Positions 50,278 to 61,785 of a DNA stretch of 62,755 nucleotides are shown here, piece by piece. The DNA lies in contig JAJECF010000012.1 of assembly GCA_022822125.1 (NCBI GenBank), positions 1 to 62,755 on the forward strand, given 5' to 3'. The notes below the pieces were generated by a model that saw only the letters and a program-made list of their open reading frames with translations, had not been told where the DNA came from and searched no databases. Every line of letters starts with the position of its first letter. Within the stretch, counting starts at the first letter, position 1. The position numbers were made by a program, and so were the translations under genes. The DNA is from Alphaproteobacteria bacterium. GTDB lineage: Bacteria; Pseudomonadota; Alphaproteobacteria; Bin95.

Positions 50278-51810
50278 TCAGGAGGGACGGCTCCAGAACC
50301 GGGTCGTGCCGTCGCGGTCCAGCTGCTCTACAAGGCCGGTCTCCCAATCGAGATAGGCCTGCATGTTTTCCTCAACGGTTCCGCCCTGCTCATAGGGCTT
50401 GAGCCATACATCGTCAGCCGTATCGGCCATATGCAGGGCCCCGCGTTCCAGCGGCCCCGTCCACGCCCCGGTGCCGCCTTCCAGCACGGCGACCGGGCGG
50501 TCGAAATCGGCCGCGGCCAGGCGCGCCAGCCGCCCGTCCGGCGAGGTGAAGACATACCGGTCCGCTTCCGGCAGGCGCGCCGACGCCAGCCTTGAGCGGA
50601 TGGCAAACCAGGCGCCCGGTATATGGCCTTCGGCATAGCTGCGGCTGTCGGCGAAATCGACCACGACCGCCCCTTCAACGGCCTCGGGACCGACGGTCGA
50701 CACATCGGCCAGCCCCGATATCCCGGCAGCGGCGGGTCCGGTCTCCAGCGGGCCGTCGTCCAGCGCGCCTTCCAGCACCGCCGCCTCCCAGTTCATCTGC
50801 CGCAGCCAATGCGCCGTCATGGCGGCGCGCACGCCGGTATCGTCCACCAGGAAGATGCGCGCGCCGCGCACCGCGGCATAGCGATCCGTCGCCTGCACCA
50901 ATTGCCCGCCGGGCGCTGACCGCGAGCCCTTCAGATGCCCCGCCTCGAATTCATGCGGATGGCGGACATCGAACACATAGGTGGTTCGATCCGGCGCGGA
51001 CGGGATTTCGCTGACGACCGGCACATCGAACCGCTCCGCCACTGCTCTGGCGCAGGCGCGCGCCGCCTCGAGCCCGCCCGGGGTCGGGTCCGGCGCCGGG
51101 CGTTCATTGCCGCGCTCCAGTTCCAGACCTGCCAGATGCCAGCCCATCGTGCCGTTGCGGAGCGCCGCGACCCGATTCGGAATGCCGGCATTGATGAGCG
51201 ATTGCGCGCCGATGATGCTGCGCGTCCGCCCGGCGCAATTGACGATGACCGTCGTCTCCGGGGACGGCGCGAGGTCGTGGACGCGATAGACGAGCTCCGC
51301 CCCCGGACAGCAGGTCGCGGTCGGAATGTTCATATTGCGGAATTCGTCCATCGGCCGGCTGTCCAGCACGACCACCGGGTCCGGGCCGTCGAGCATGTCC
51401 CTGAGTTCCTCGGCCGAAACGGATGGAGTGTCGTAGGCATGCTCGACATATTCGCCGAAGGCCTTGCTCGGCACATTGAAGCCGGAGAACACCTCGTAGC
51501 CGGCCTGCCGCCAGGCCTCGACGCCGTTCGCGAACAGGGCGATATCGGTGTAGCCCAGTTCGCGGAGCCGCGCCGCGCCGCGTTCCGCCAGTCCCCCGCC
51601 ATTGTCGGTGGCAACGACCCGGGTGGCTGTGCGCGGCACAAGGTCGCGGATGTCGAGCTCCAGACGGGAGAGCGGAATGTTGCAGGCATGCAGGAGATGC
51701 GCAGGCGCGAACGAGCCTTCCTCGCGGAAGTCGATGATGGCAAGTTCGCCGTCGCTATCCAGCGCCTCGCGTAATTCCCCGGCGGTGATCGGGCTATAGT
51801 TCTCGTTCAT
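50278..51810 (-). CDS. Protein with four rhodanese domains
   Basis: A 510-residue protein made of four tandem rhodanese-like domains, seen by repeated D-x-R-xx-x-E/F motifs: AIIDFREEGSF (about 24), VVLDSRPMDEF (about 146), YVFDVRHPHEF (about 270) and VVDFADSRSYAEGHIPGAW (about 385). Only the second has an active-site Cys (VNCAGRTRS); the others have Asp, Ser or Thr at that place. Domain two could carry sulfur as a persulfide while the rest are structural or binding modules. AGGAAA lies just before ATG 51810. It is divergent from the methyltransferase gene and precedes comF. Confidence 0.85.
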   Translation of the reverse strand: MNENYSPITAGELREALDSDGELAIIDFREEGSFAPAHLLHACNIPLSRLELDIRDLVPRTATRVVATDNGGGLAERGAARLRELGYTDIALFANGVEAWRQAGYEVFSGFNVPSKAFGEYVEHAYDTPSVSAEELRDMLDGPDPVVVLDSRPMDEFRNMNIPTATCCPGAELVYRVHDLAPSPETTVIVNCAGRTRSIIGAQSLINAGIPNRVAALRNGTMGWHLAGLELERGNERPAPDPTPGGLEAARACARAVAERFDVPVVSEIPSAPDRTTYVFDVRHPHEFEAGHLKGSRSAPGGQLVQATDRYAAVRGARIFLVDDTGVRAAMTAHWLRQMNWEAAVLEGALDDGPLETGPAAAGISGLADVSTVGPEAVEGAVVVDFADSRSYAEGHIPGAWFAIRSRLASARLPEADRYVFTSPDGRLARLAAADFDRPVAVLEGGTGAWTGPLERGALHMADTADDVWLKPYEQGGTVEENMQAYLDWETGLVEQLDRDGTTRFWSRPS

Positions 51811-51838
51811 GGTTTCCTTCCGGCGCAGCGGGGCGTCG

Positions 51839-52612
51839 ATGATACCGCAACTCTTCGACCGAAACGCCCTTCGCCGCCACCGCGACCGCGCAGCATCCGC
51901 GCCGCCCGGTGCGGACTTCCTGTTTCGCGAAGTGGCTGAGCGGCTGGCAGACCGCCTCGACGATGTGACCGTCGGTTTCCCGCTCGCCCTCGATATCGGC
52001 GCGCGCGACGGGGTGCTTGCGCAAGCGCTGGAGAGGCGGGGCGGCATCGAGACCCTCATCCGGTTGGAGGCGTCCGAGAGGCTTTGCCGCGCCGGCGGCG
52101 GTATTGCGGCAGTCGGCGAGGAAGACCGCCTGCCTTTCGCCTTGCAGAGCTTCAACCTGATTGCGAGCAATCTTGCCCTGCACTGGACGCAGGACCTGCC
52201 CGGCGCGCTCGCCCAGATCAGGCGCGCGCTCAAGCCGGGCGGCCTCTTCCTCGCAAGCCTGTTCGGCGGCGAAACGCTGACCGAACTGCGCCATGCCCTG
52301 CTCGCTGCCGATGCCGCTACATCAGGCGGCGCCGCGCCCAGGGTCTCTCCCTTCGCCGATCTGCGCGACGCCGCAGGTCTCCTGCAACGCGCCGGCTTCG
52401 ACATGCCGGTCGCCGATCTGGATACCATTCGGGTCAGCTACGACTCTCCCTTCAAGCTGATGGCCGATCTTCGCGCCATGGGCGAGACCAACGCGCTGGC
52501 CGCCCGGCCGCGCCATTTCGCCCGCCGCGCGCTCTTCGCCGAACTCGCTGCGCAACAGGCGGGCCGGCATACGGCCACCTTCCAGATCATCTATCTGTCG
52601 GGCTGGGCCTGA
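51839..52612 (+). CDS. SAM-dependent methyltransferase (NDUFAF5/BioC-like)
   Basis: A 257-residue class I methyltransferase. MIPQLFDRNALRRHRDRAA at the N-terminus, motif I LALDIGARDG, NLALHWTQDLPGALAQIRRALKPGG and FLASLFGGETLTELR identify the branch shared by BioC and mitochondrial NDUFAF5, which hydroxylates a complex I arginine. Alphaproteobacterial members are commonly encoded next to comF. ATG 51839 begins the conserved N-terminus. The 3' end overlaps the convergent MetE-like gene by 22 bases. The reaction of the bacterial protein is unproven. Confidence 0.85.
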   Translation: MIPQLFDRNALRRHRDRAASAPPGADFLFREVAERLADRLDDVTVGFPLALDIGARDGVLAQALERRGGIETLIRLEASERLCRAGGGIAAVGEEDRLPFALQSFNLIASNLALHWTQDLPGALAQIRRALKPGGLFLASLFGGETLTELRHALLAADAATSGGAAPRVSPFADLRDAAGLLQRAGFDMPVADLDTIRVSYDSPFKLMADLRAMGETNALAARPRHFARRALFAELAAQQAGRHTATFQIIYLSGWA

Positions 52613-53631
52613 TCGGCGGTTTCGCCCCGCACAAGCCTCGTTCCCGCGACCATCGCACGCAGTTTTTCCCGCGCCAGCCAGCGCGGCAGCGCCGAGAAGC
52701 CGCAATCGGCCGTCACCCAGAGGCGGTCTCTCGGCGCCACTTCGAGAACCCGCTCCAGCCGTTCGGCCACCTCCTCGGGCGTTTCTATGTGGAACGACTT
52801 CACATCGATCACGCCCGCCGCGATCCGGTAACGCTCGGCCAATGCCGGCAGCAGGTCCAGGTCCGCCATTTCCCGGTTGGCGAATTCCAGCACCAGCATG
52901 GAGCAGTCCAGCATGGCCATGCCCGGCAGCAGGCGGGCGAAACCTCGCGGCGCATAGGGGCGCGAGGCATTGTTGCCGAAGCAGATATGGACCGCCACGC
53001 GCTCCCCATGCCCGCCGATAGCCTTGTTGACGGCCTCGGCGCAGGCGCAGTTGTCCAGGCCGTGGGAAGGGTCGGTGAAACCGGGTTCGTCGATCTGCAC
53101 CAGTTCGGCATCTTCGCCGGCGAGCCTGTCGAGCTCGTCCCTCACAATGCCGGCGATATCGTCGAGCAGCGCCATCCTGTCGCCGGCATAGGGGCCTTCC
53201 GGCTCGATCTTGGGCATGAAGGTCATGGGACCGGGAAACGCCGTCTTGATCCGCCTCCCGGGCGCCAGCTCCCTGAGACGGCGGTATTCCGCAGCGATGC
53301 CGAGGCCCGCCGGCGCCGACACCCGCTCCCGGGCGACGAAATGGGGCGCCCGGTCGTAGCCCGGCACGCCGAGTCGCCGATCCGCCGGAATCCGTTCGAT
53401 CCCGGCCAGTCGGTCATACATCTCATAGACGAACCGGCTCCGGCGCAGCTCGCCGTCCGACAGAATGTCCACGCCCGCCTCGATCTGGTCGGCGATCGCC
53501 GCCCGGGTCGCGTCGTCGAAGGCTTCCTCAACGTCCCCGGCGCCGGTCCGGCCCGCGCGCATGGCCTCCCGGAACAGGAAGAGCCAGCCGGGCGCCGCAT
53601 AGGACCCCACGCCCATTGTCGGCAAATCCAT
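52591..53631 (-). CDS. Cobalamin-independent methionine synthase C-terminal domain protein (core-MetE type)
   Basis: A 346-residue protein equivalent to the catalytic C-terminal barrel of MetE without the N-terminal half. Zinc ligands are visible as HICFGN (His and Cys) and TADCGFS (Cys), with Glu in LVLEFANRE, and LVQIDEPGFTD lines the homocysteine pocket. Core-MetE proteins transfer a methyl group, in studied cases from a methyl-corrinoid, to homocysteine. ATG 53631 follows GAGGAGGAAA on the minus strand. Its promoter region carries three TCATG repeats at 10-base spacing. The methyl donor here is unknown. Confidence 0.82.
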   Translation of the reverse strand: MDLPTMGVGSYAAPGWLFLFREAMRAGRTGAGDVEEAFDDATRAAIADQIEAGVDILSDGELRRSRFVYEMYDRLAGIERIPADRRLGVPGYDRAPHFVARERVSAPAGLGIAAEYRRLRELAPGRRIKTAFPGPMTFMPKIEPEGPYAGDRMALLDDIAGIVRDELDRLAGEDAELVQIDEPGFTDPSHGLDNCACAEAVNKAIGGHGERVAVHICFGNNASRPYAPRGFARLLPGMAMLDCSMLVLEFANREMADLDLLPALAERYRIAAGVIDVKSFHIETPEEVAERLERVLEVAPRDRLWVTADCGFSALPRWLAREKLRAMVAGTRLVRGETADQAQPDR

Positions 53632-56053
<2,422 letters not shown>

Positions 56054-56114
56054 TGACCTTGACCTCCCGGCGCCTTGATCCATAGTGGCCGTGACTGGAG
56101 AAGGACGGCCGATC

Positions 56115-56414
56115 ATGAGTGAAATGAACGTAGCAAGAATCAGGGTCGTCATCTTTCAGGAAGGCAGCATGTGGGTTGCCCAGTGTCTCGAATACGATAT
56201 CGGGGCACAGGCGGTTTCCGTGGACAAGTTGCATGAGCGGTTGACTGTGGCGCTCGAAGCCGAGCGACAGGAGAGTCTGGCCCGGAACGGTGAACCCTTT
56301 GCCGGTATTGCCCCCGCTCCCGAATATTTCCATAGACTGTGGGAAAAACGCTTGGGCCGTTTCGAGCCGGAAGGTCCGGTCGAGCCGAATATAGAATTTG
56401 CGCTCTGCGCATAG
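56115..56414 (+). CDS. HicB-like small protein (possible antitoxin)
   Basis: A 99-residue protein with a short beta-strand-rich N-terminus (VARIRVVIFQEGSMWVAQCLEYDI) followed by a helix (VDKLHERLTVALEAER), recalling the HicB-type fold of antitoxins, and then a non-conserved acidic tail. It lacks an obvious DNA-binding domain. ATG 56115 has AAGGA about 9 bases upstream. The next reading frame, 16 bases downstream, is a HicA-like partner broken by a frameshift. The HicB link is by pattern only. Confidence 0.5.
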   Translation: MSEMNVARIRVVIFQEGSMWVAQCLEYDIGAQAVSVDKLHERLTVALEAERQESLARNGEPFAGIAPAPEYFHRLWEKRLGRFEPEGPVEPNIEFALCA

Positions 56415-56430
56415 GCGGCAAGGAAGTGCA

Positions 56431-56699
56431 ATGGCCTATCCTTTCGGCGGACATCCGACCTTTTTGCCGAATACCTCCGTTGGGCCCGTGAGCAGGGCTG
56501 CACCGTTCAGACGGGCGTCGTCCAGGCAGGAGCCCACAGGTCGCAGGGCGTGACGAGAATCGGCTCTCCCAACGGAAGGCTATGGGTGATCGAGGCAGGA
56601 ACCGAGCAAAATGATATTCTTCTGCCTACGACCATTGCCCGGCTTGATCGCCGCTTGGGCTTGAAATCGCCATGGTTCTCGATCGACGGCGAGAGTTGA
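56431..56699 (+). pseudogene. Frameshifted HicA-like small protein gene
   Basis: A coherent protein sequence, RRTSDLFAEYLRWAREQG ... SPNGRLWVIEAGTEQ ... TTIARLDRRLGLKSPWF, runs to a stop at 56697-56699, but its frame has no start codon after an in-frame TAG at 56412. An ideal start exists one frame away: AAGGAAG (56420-56426), then ATG 56431. One extra base near 56438 would give a continuous protein of about 88 residues. I infer a one-base deletion, in the genome or in the assembly. The pattern LRWA-x-QG ... RLRR-x-GL-like is reminiscent of HicA-type toxins. It ends 17 bases before dusA. Confidence 0.55.
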
Positions 56700-56716
56700 C
56701 TCCAGCGTCACTGCCC

Positions 56717-57700
56717 ATGCACCGCCTTTGCGTTGCGCCGATGATGGACCGGACGGACCGGCATTGCCGCTTCTTCCACCGGGCGCTTTCGCGGCAGGCG
56801 CGGCTCTATACGGAGATGCTGACGGCCGGGGCGGTCATTCACGGCGACCGGGACCGGCTGCTGGGCTTCGACCCGGTCGAGCATCCCGTGGCGCTGCAAC
56901 TCGGCGGCAGCGAGCCGGCGATGCTGGCGGAGGCGGCGCGCATCGGCGAAGGCTTCGGCTATGACGAGATCAACCTCAATTGCGGCTGCCCCAGCGACCG
57001 GGTGAAGAAGGGCCGCTTCGGCGCGAGCCTGATGGCGGAGCCGGAGCTTGTCGGCCGCTGCCTCGCCGCCATGCGCGAGGCGGTCTCGGTCCCGGTGACG
57101 GTGAAATGCCGCGTGGGCATAGACGACCAGGACGACGGCGCGCTCGACCGCTTTGCCCGAACCATCCACGAGCTTTCCGGCGTCACCGTCTTCATCGTCC
57201 ATGCGCGCAAGGCGTGGCTGAAGGGGCTCAGCCCGAAGCAGAACCGTGAGATACCGCCGCTGCGCTACGATCTGGCGTTCCGCCTGAAAGCGGCGCGTCC
57301 GGACCTCTGCATCGTGCTGAACGGCGGCATTGCCGGCCTCGACGAGGCGGAGATGCTGCTTGCCGACGGGGCCGTTGACGGCGTCATGCTGGGCCGCGCC
57401 GCCTATTCGGACCCCTGGCTTCTGGCGGATGCGGACCGCCGGTTGTTCGGAGCCCAGAACCCGCTGCAATCGCGGCAGGAGGCGGTGGACGCCCTGCTGC
57501 CCTATGCGGAGCGGCTCGCGGCGGAGGGCGTCCGCCTGCACGCGCTCGCGCGGCATATCCACGGGCTGTTCCAGGGCCGCCCCGGCGCGCGCGCCTTCCG
57601 CCGCCACCTGGCGGAGAATGCTCATCTGCCAGGCGCCGGCCCGGACGTGCTGGCCGCCGCCGCCAGCCTCGCCGCCCCGCCCGACCGGCTGGCGGCGTGA
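56717..57700 (+). CDS. dusA: tRNA-dihydrouridine(20/20a) synthase DusA
   Basis: A 327-residue flavoenzyme that reduces U20 and U20a in the tRNA D-loop. The N-terminal HRLCVAPMMDRTDRHCRFFHR is typical of DusA; LQLGGSEP, INLNCGCPSDRVKKGRFGAS with the catalytic Cys, and NGGIAGLDEAE complete the TIM barrel, and the C-terminal helical domain ends in HIHGLFQGRPGARAFRRHL. ATG 56717 begins the conserved N-terminus. It is convergent with the SDR gene across 9 bases. Confidence 0.94.
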   Translation: MHRLCVAPMMDRTDRHCRFFHRALSRQARLYTEMLTAGAVIHGDRDRLLGFDPVEHPVALQLGGSEPAMLAEAARIGEGFGYDEINLNCGCPSDRVKKGRFGASLMAEPELVGRCLAAMREAVSVPVTVKCRVGIDDQDDGALDRFARTIHELSGVTVFIVHARKAWLKGLSPKQNREIPPLRYDLAFRLKAARPDLCIVLNGGIAGLDEAEMLLADGAVDGVMLGRAAYSDPWLLADADRRLFGAQNPLQSRQEAVDALLPYAERLAAEGVRLHALARHIHGLFQGRPGARAFRRHLAENAHLPGAGPDVLAAAASLAAPPDRLAA

Positions 57701-57709
57701 GGCCGGGAC

Positions 57710-58504
57710 CTACCGCGCGGTCCAGCCGCCGTCGATCACGAGTTCCGCGCCGGTCATGAAGGCGCTGTCGGCCGAAGCGAGGAAGAGGACACCCGCCGCG
57801 ATGTCCGCCGGCCCGCCGAGGCGTTTGATCGGGTGCTGGTCCATGACGAACTGGCGCGCGGCATTGTCCGACATGCCGGTGCTGATCCAGCGGTCCAGCA
57901 CCTGGTCCGCCATGTCGGTTTCGATCAGGCCGGGATGCACCGAGTTCACGCGGATGTTGTAGCCGAGTTGCGCGACCTCGAGCGCCGCCGATTTGGTCAA
58001 CAGCCGCACCGCGCCCTTGGACGCGCTGTAGATCGCCGAAAGCGGCGAGCCGACGAGGCCGGCGACCGAAGAGATATTGACGATGCTGGCGGCATCGGCG
58101 CCGGCGGGCGTGTTCTTCATCGAGTGTAGGGCGTGCTTGATGCCGAGGAAGACGCCCATGACATTCACGTCCATCAGGCGGCGATAATCCTCGACGGACA
58201 TCTCCTCGAGCTTCGCATAGCTGTAGACCCCGGCATTATTGACGAGGATGTTCAGCGCGCCGAAGCGCCCTTCGACTTCGGCGACGGCGCGCTCCCAGCC
58301 GGTTTCGTCGGTCACGTCCTGGGCGATGAAATGCGCGTCGCCGCCCGCCGCGCCGATATTCTCCACCGTCCGGTGGCCGTTCTCTTCGATGAGGTCGGAG
58401 ACAACGACCTTCGCCCCCGCCTCCGCCAGCCGCCGCGCAATGCCGGCCCCGATGCCGCGTCCTGCGCCCGTTACCAGCGCGACCTTTCCGTCAACACGGT
58501 TCAT
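57710..58504 (-). CDS. SDR family oxidoreductase
   Basis: A 264-residue short-chain dehydrogenase. TGAGRGIG lies near the N-terminus, DV and NNAG follow, the catalytic Ser is in VNISSVAGL, and YSASKGA carries Tyr and Lys. Asp40 in [10 protein letters not shown] at the end of the second strand suggests a preference for NAD. The sequence resembles glucose 1-dehydrogenase or hydroxysteroid dehydrogenase relatives, but the substrate is open. It ends close to dusA, and its start lies 42 bases after the haloacid dehalogenase stop on the same strand. Confidence 0.85.
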   Translation of the reverse strand: MNRVDGKVALVTGAGRGIGAGIARRLAEAGAKVVVSDLIEENGHRTVENIGAAGGDAHFIAQDVTDETGWERAVAEVEGRFGALNILVNNAGVYSYAKLEEMSVEDYRRLMDVNVMGVFLGIKHALHSMKNTPAGADAASIVNISSVAGLVGSPLSAIYSASKGAVRLLTKSAALEVAQLGYNIRVNSVHPGLIETDMADQVLDRWISTGMSDNAARQFVMDQHPIKRLGGPADIAAGVLFLASADSAFMTGAELVIDGGWTAR

Positions 58505-58546
58505 GCGTCTTTTCTCCTTCGGTCAGGGAATGCGGCGCGGCGCCGG

Positions 58547-59236
58547 TCAGGACGGCAGCAGGGCCGCCAGTTCGTCGAGCCCCCGGATTTCCGCCACAGG
58601 CTGGAAGGGCAGCGTCTCGACCGGCGCGCCGGCGCGGTTGATCCACACAGCCCGGAAGCCGAAGGCCGCCGCCCCGGCCGCATCCCAGCCATTGGCGGAG
58701 ACGAAACAGACCTGGGCAGGCTGCGCGTCCAACTCGTCCACTGCAAGCTGGTACACGGACGGGTGCGGCTTGAAGACGCCGCAGGGGTCGACGGAAAGCA
58801 CGCGGTCGAGCAGAGGCGTCAGTGTATTGGCGTTGACGGCGGCGGTCAGCATGGTGACGGTGCCGTTGGAGAGAACCGCCGTGCGCGTCCGCCGGCCTTT
58901 CAGCGCTTCCAGGCAGGGCCGCGCGTCCGGGAACGCATCCAGCGCGAGATAGAGCTGCATGAGTTCGGCCCGGAGCGTCGGGTCGTCCACCTCGCAGGCC
59001 GCCATTGCGTAGTCCAGCGCTTCGCCCGTCACCTGCCAGAAATCGGCGTATTTGCCCATCAAGGAGCGCAGCCAGGTGTAGTCGATCTGCTTCTGCCGCC
59101 AGATTGCGGAGAGGCGCTCGGCCGCCGGCCCGATGCGCGCCTGCTTTGCGACCAGCGGCGTGTTGAAATCGAACAATGTGCCGTAAGCGTCGAAGACGCA
59201 GGCGCGGATGTCGTTGAGATGGTTGTCGCCCAGCAT
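58547..59236 (-). CDS. L-2-haloacid dehalogenase (type II)
   Basis: A 229-residue HAD-superfamily enzyme of the haloacid dehalogenase type II branch, which hydrolyses L-2-haloacids to D-2-hydroxyacids. The nucleophile Asp is in [10 protein letters not shown], the Ser in LSNGTVTM, the Lys in [10 protein letters not shown], and the branch-specific [15 protein letters not shown] holds the Asn and Asp. No partner haloacid transporter is in the window. It is divergent from dapA; both starts are about 100 bases apart. Confidence 0.88.
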   Translation of the reverse strand: MLGDNHLNDIRACVFDAYGTLFDFNTPLVAKQARIGPAAERLSAIWRQKQIDYTWLRSLMGKYADFWQVTGEALDYAMAACEVDDPTLRAELMQLYLALDAFPDARPCLEALKGRRTRTAVLSNGTVTMLTAAVNANTLTPLLDRVLSVDPCGVFKPHPSVYQLAVDELDAQPAQVCFVSANGWDAAGAAAFGFRAVWINRAGAPVETLPFQPVAEIRGLDELAALLPS

Positions 59237-59324
59237 GCGTTGGCGGCTTCCGGTTGCGGTCTGTCGGGCGCCAGACTAGCTTGCCGCGCACCGGGGGTGA
59301 AACTATGTTTCGCCGAGGCAAGCA

Positions 59325-59332
59325 GAGGAGGT
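59325..59332 (+). promoter_or_regulatory. Near-consensus ribosome binding site of dapA
   Basis: GAGGAGGT lies 6 bases before ATG 59339 and is one of the strongest Shine-Dalgarno matches in the window. It fixes the start and excludes the long upstream open frame. Confidence 0.65.
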
Positions 59333-59338
59333 CCGGCC

Positions 59339-60214
59339 ATGTTCAAGGGATCGCTGGTGGCGTTGATTACCCCGTTCCGCGACGGAGGGGTGGACGAGAA
59401 GGCGTTTCAGGACTTCGTCGAGTGGCAGATCGCCGAAGGCACGCACGGGCTGGTTCCCTGCGGCACCACGGGCGAATCGCCGACATTGAGCCATGACGAG
59501 CACAAGCGCGTGACCGAGCTCTGCATCGAGACGGCGGCCGGCCGGGTGCCGGTGATCGCTGGCGCGGGCTCCAACTCGACGGCGGAAGCGATCGACCTCG
59601 CCCGGCACGCCAAGCAGGCCGGCGCCGACGGCATTCTCGTGGTGACGCCCTATTACAACAAGCCGAACCAAGATGGCCTTTACGAGCATTTCAAGGCAAT
59701 CAACGACGCCGTCGAGATCCCGATCATCATCTACAACATCCCGCCGCGCTCCGTGGTGGACATGACCGTCGAAACCATGGCGGAACTCGCGAAGCTGCCG
59801 AATGTCGTGGGCGTCAAGGACGCGACCACGGACCTCCAGCGCCCGCTGGAGACGCGCATCGCCGCCGGCCCCGATTTCTGCCAGCTCTCCGGCGAGGACG
59901 GCACCGCGCTGCCCTTCCTGATCCAGGGCGGCGTCGGCTGCATATCGGTCAGCGCCAATGTCGCGCCGAAGCTGTGCTCGATGATGCACGACGCCTGGCA
60001 GCAGGGCGCGCTGGAAACGGCGATGCAGATCAATGAGCGCCTGATGCCGCTGCACAAGGCGATGTTCTTCCAGCCGAGCCCGGCGGGCGCCAAATACGGC
60101 GCGCATCTTCTGGGGCATTGCGAGCCGGACACGCGCCTGCCGCTGACCCCGGCTGCGCCGGCAACACAGGCCCAGGTGCGGAGCGCCATGACGGGCCTGG
60201 AACTGATCGGCTAG
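59339..60214 (+). CDS. dapA: 4-Hydroxy-tetrahydrodipicolinate synthase
   Basis: A 291-residue TIM-barrel Schiff-base aldolase that condenses pyruvate and aspartate semialdehyde in lysine and diaminopimelate synthesis. [10 protein letters not shown] opens the chain, [10 protein letters not shown] contains the proton-relay Thr, IYNIPPRS contains the catalytic Tyr, and [10 protein letters not shown] contains the Schiff-base Lys. Length and motifs match true DapA. smpB follows 9 bases after the stop, a usual alphaproteobacterial order. Confidence 0.95.
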   Translation: MFKGSLVALITPFRDGGVDEKAFQDFVEWQIAEGTHGLVPCGTTGESPTLSHDEHKRVTELCIETAAGRVPVIAGAGSNSTAEAIDLARHAKQAGADGILVVTPYYNKPNQDGLYEHFKAINDAVEIPIIIYNIPPRSVVDMTVETMAELAKLPNVVGVKDATTDLQRPLETRIAAGPDFCQLSGEDGTALPFLIQGGVGCISVSANVAPKLCSMMHDAWQQGALETAMQINERLMPLHKAMFFQPSPAGAKYGAHLLGHCEPDTRLPLTPAAPATQAQVRSAMTGLELIG

Positions 60215-60223
60215 CCTTACCCG

Positions 60224-60679
60224 ATGCCCGTCCGGTCGGTTGCCCAGAACCGCCGGGCGCGGCACGACTATTTCATCGAGGATGTGCTCGAGGCCGGAAT
60301 GCAGCTTTCCGGCAGCGAGGTGAAGTCCCTGCGCGAGGGGCGGGGCTCCATCATCGAGGCCTATGCGGTCGAGCGGGGCGGCGAGGTCTTCCTCGTCAAC
60401 GCCCATATCCCGGAATACAAGCCGGCCCGGCATTTCGGCCACACGGCGAAGCGACCGCGCAAGCTCCTGCTTCACAAGCGGGAAATCGACCGGCTGGCCG
60501 GCGCCGTCCGGCGGGAGGGCGCGACGCTGGTGCCGCTCCGGCTCTATTTCAACGAAAGGGGCCGCGCCAAGCTGGAACTCGGCCTCGCCCGCGGCAAGCG
60601 CAAGGTGGACAAGCGCCACGCCATCAAGGAGCGCGACTGGAAGCGCGACAAGCAGCGCCTGATGAAGGCGCGGGGGTAA
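60224..60679 (+). CDS. smpB: SsrA-binding protein SmpB
   Basis: A 151-residue basic protein that binds tmRNA and delivers it to stalled ribosomes. [32 protein letters not shown], YNxH-type [10 protein letters not shown] and the C-terminal [19 protein letters not shown] tail are typical. The tmRNA gene itself is not in the window. The stop lies 3 bases from the stop of the convergent luciferase-like gene. Confidence 0.95.
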   Translation: MPVRSVAQNRRARHDYFIEDVLEAGMQLSGSEVKSLREGRGSIIEAYAVERGGEVFLVNAHIPEYKPARHFGHTAKRPRKLLLHKREIDRLAGAVRREGATLVPLRLYFNERGRAKLELGLARGKRKVDKRHAIKERDWKRDKQRLMKARG

Positions 60680-60682
60680 CTC

Positions 60683-61723
60683 CTACCGGTTCAACCGGGC
60701 GGCCTCTCCGATGACGCGGACGGCTTCCTCGCTGCGGGTGCGCACGGTGATGGCGGTGGCGCCGCTGTCGGCCCAGGCGCGGAAGCGTTTCTTGATGCGG
60801 GCCGGCGGGCCGATGAGCGCCTTCATGTCCACCCACTCGTCCGGCACGGCCGCGGCCGCCTCGTCCTTGCGGCCGGCGAGATAAAGCTCCTGGATGCGCT
60901 CGGCGGCGTCCTCGAAGCCCCGGCGGCACATCATGGCATTGTGGAAATTCTTGTCCCGGTGGCCCATGCCGCCAATATAGAGCGCCTCGCGGGGCTTGAG
61001 CGACGCCAGCCCCGCCTTCACATCATCGCCCAGGATGACATGCGGCGAAGCGACGATCTCGAAATTGTGGAAGCCCTTGCCATTGCCGGCCCGCGCGAAG
61101 CCCTGCTCCAGCCAGGGGCGGTATTCGTCCAGTGTGCCGGGCATGAAGCCGAGCGGCAGCCAGCCATCGGCGATCTCGCCGGTGAGGCGCACGGTCGATT
61201 CGGCGCCCGTGCCGAGATAGATCGGGATGTCCGGGTTGGGATGGAGGATCATCCGGAGCGGCTTGCCCATGCCCGCCGACCCCTCGCCCGTATAGGGCAG
61301 CGAGATTTCGCGGCCGTCATGCGTTACCGGCTCTTCGCGGGCGAAGATCTTCCGCATGATCGCGACATAGTCCTTGATCCGCCAATAGGGCCGCCCCCAG
61401 GGTTCGCCGTACCAGCCCTCGACGATCTGCGGGCCGGACACGCCGATGCCGACAATCATCCGCCCGCCGCCGGCGAGCGCGTCGATGGTCTGGGCCTGCA
61501 TCGCCGCATTGGCCGCGGTGCGCGCGGCGAGCTGGATGATGCCGGTGCCGAGCTTGATGCGTTCGGTGACGGCCGCCAGATAGGCCAGCGGCGTCATGGC
61601 GTCCGTGCCATAGGCCTCCGCCGTCCACACGGTGTCATAGCCGATCCTGTCGGCGAGCTTCACCAGTTCCGTCGGGAAATCGAGCCGGGCGCCCGAGTAA
61701 CCGATCGACAGGCCGAGTTTCAT
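60683..61723 (-). CDS. Luciferase-like (LLM class) flavin/F420-dependent oxidoreductase
   Basis: A 346-residue TIM-barrel protein of the luciferase-like monooxygenase class, F420-type branch. LGLSIGYSGARLDFPTELVKLADRIGYDTVWTAE, LGTGIIQLAARTAANAAMQA and GRMIVGIGVSGPQIVEGWYG are characteristic. Alphaproteobacterial members may use FMN or F420; no F420 genes are visible here, so the cofactor and substrate are unknown. It follows the Nit gene on the minus strand by 62 bases. Confidence 0.85.
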   Translation of the reverse strand: MKLGLSIGYSGARLDFPTELVKLADRIGYDTVWTAEAYGTDAMTPLAYLAAVTERIKLGTGIIQLAARTAANAAMQAQTIDALAGGGRMIVGIGVSGPQIVEGWYGEPWGRPYWRIKDYVAIMRKIFAREEPVTHDGREISLPYTGEGSAGMGKPLRMILHPNPDIPIYLGTGAESTVRLTGEIADGWLPLGFMPGTLDEYRPWLEQGFARAGNGKGFHNFEIVASPHVILGDDVKAGLASLKPREALYIGGMGHRDKNFHNAMMCRRGFEDAAERIQELYLAGRKDEAAAAVPDEWVDMKALIGPPARIKKRFRAWADSGATAITVRTRSEEAVRVIGEAARLNR

Positions 61724-61785
61724 GGGGGAAAGTCTCCAGACTTCGGAAAACGGAACTCCGCGCCGCCAGCGGCAGAAAGGACAGG

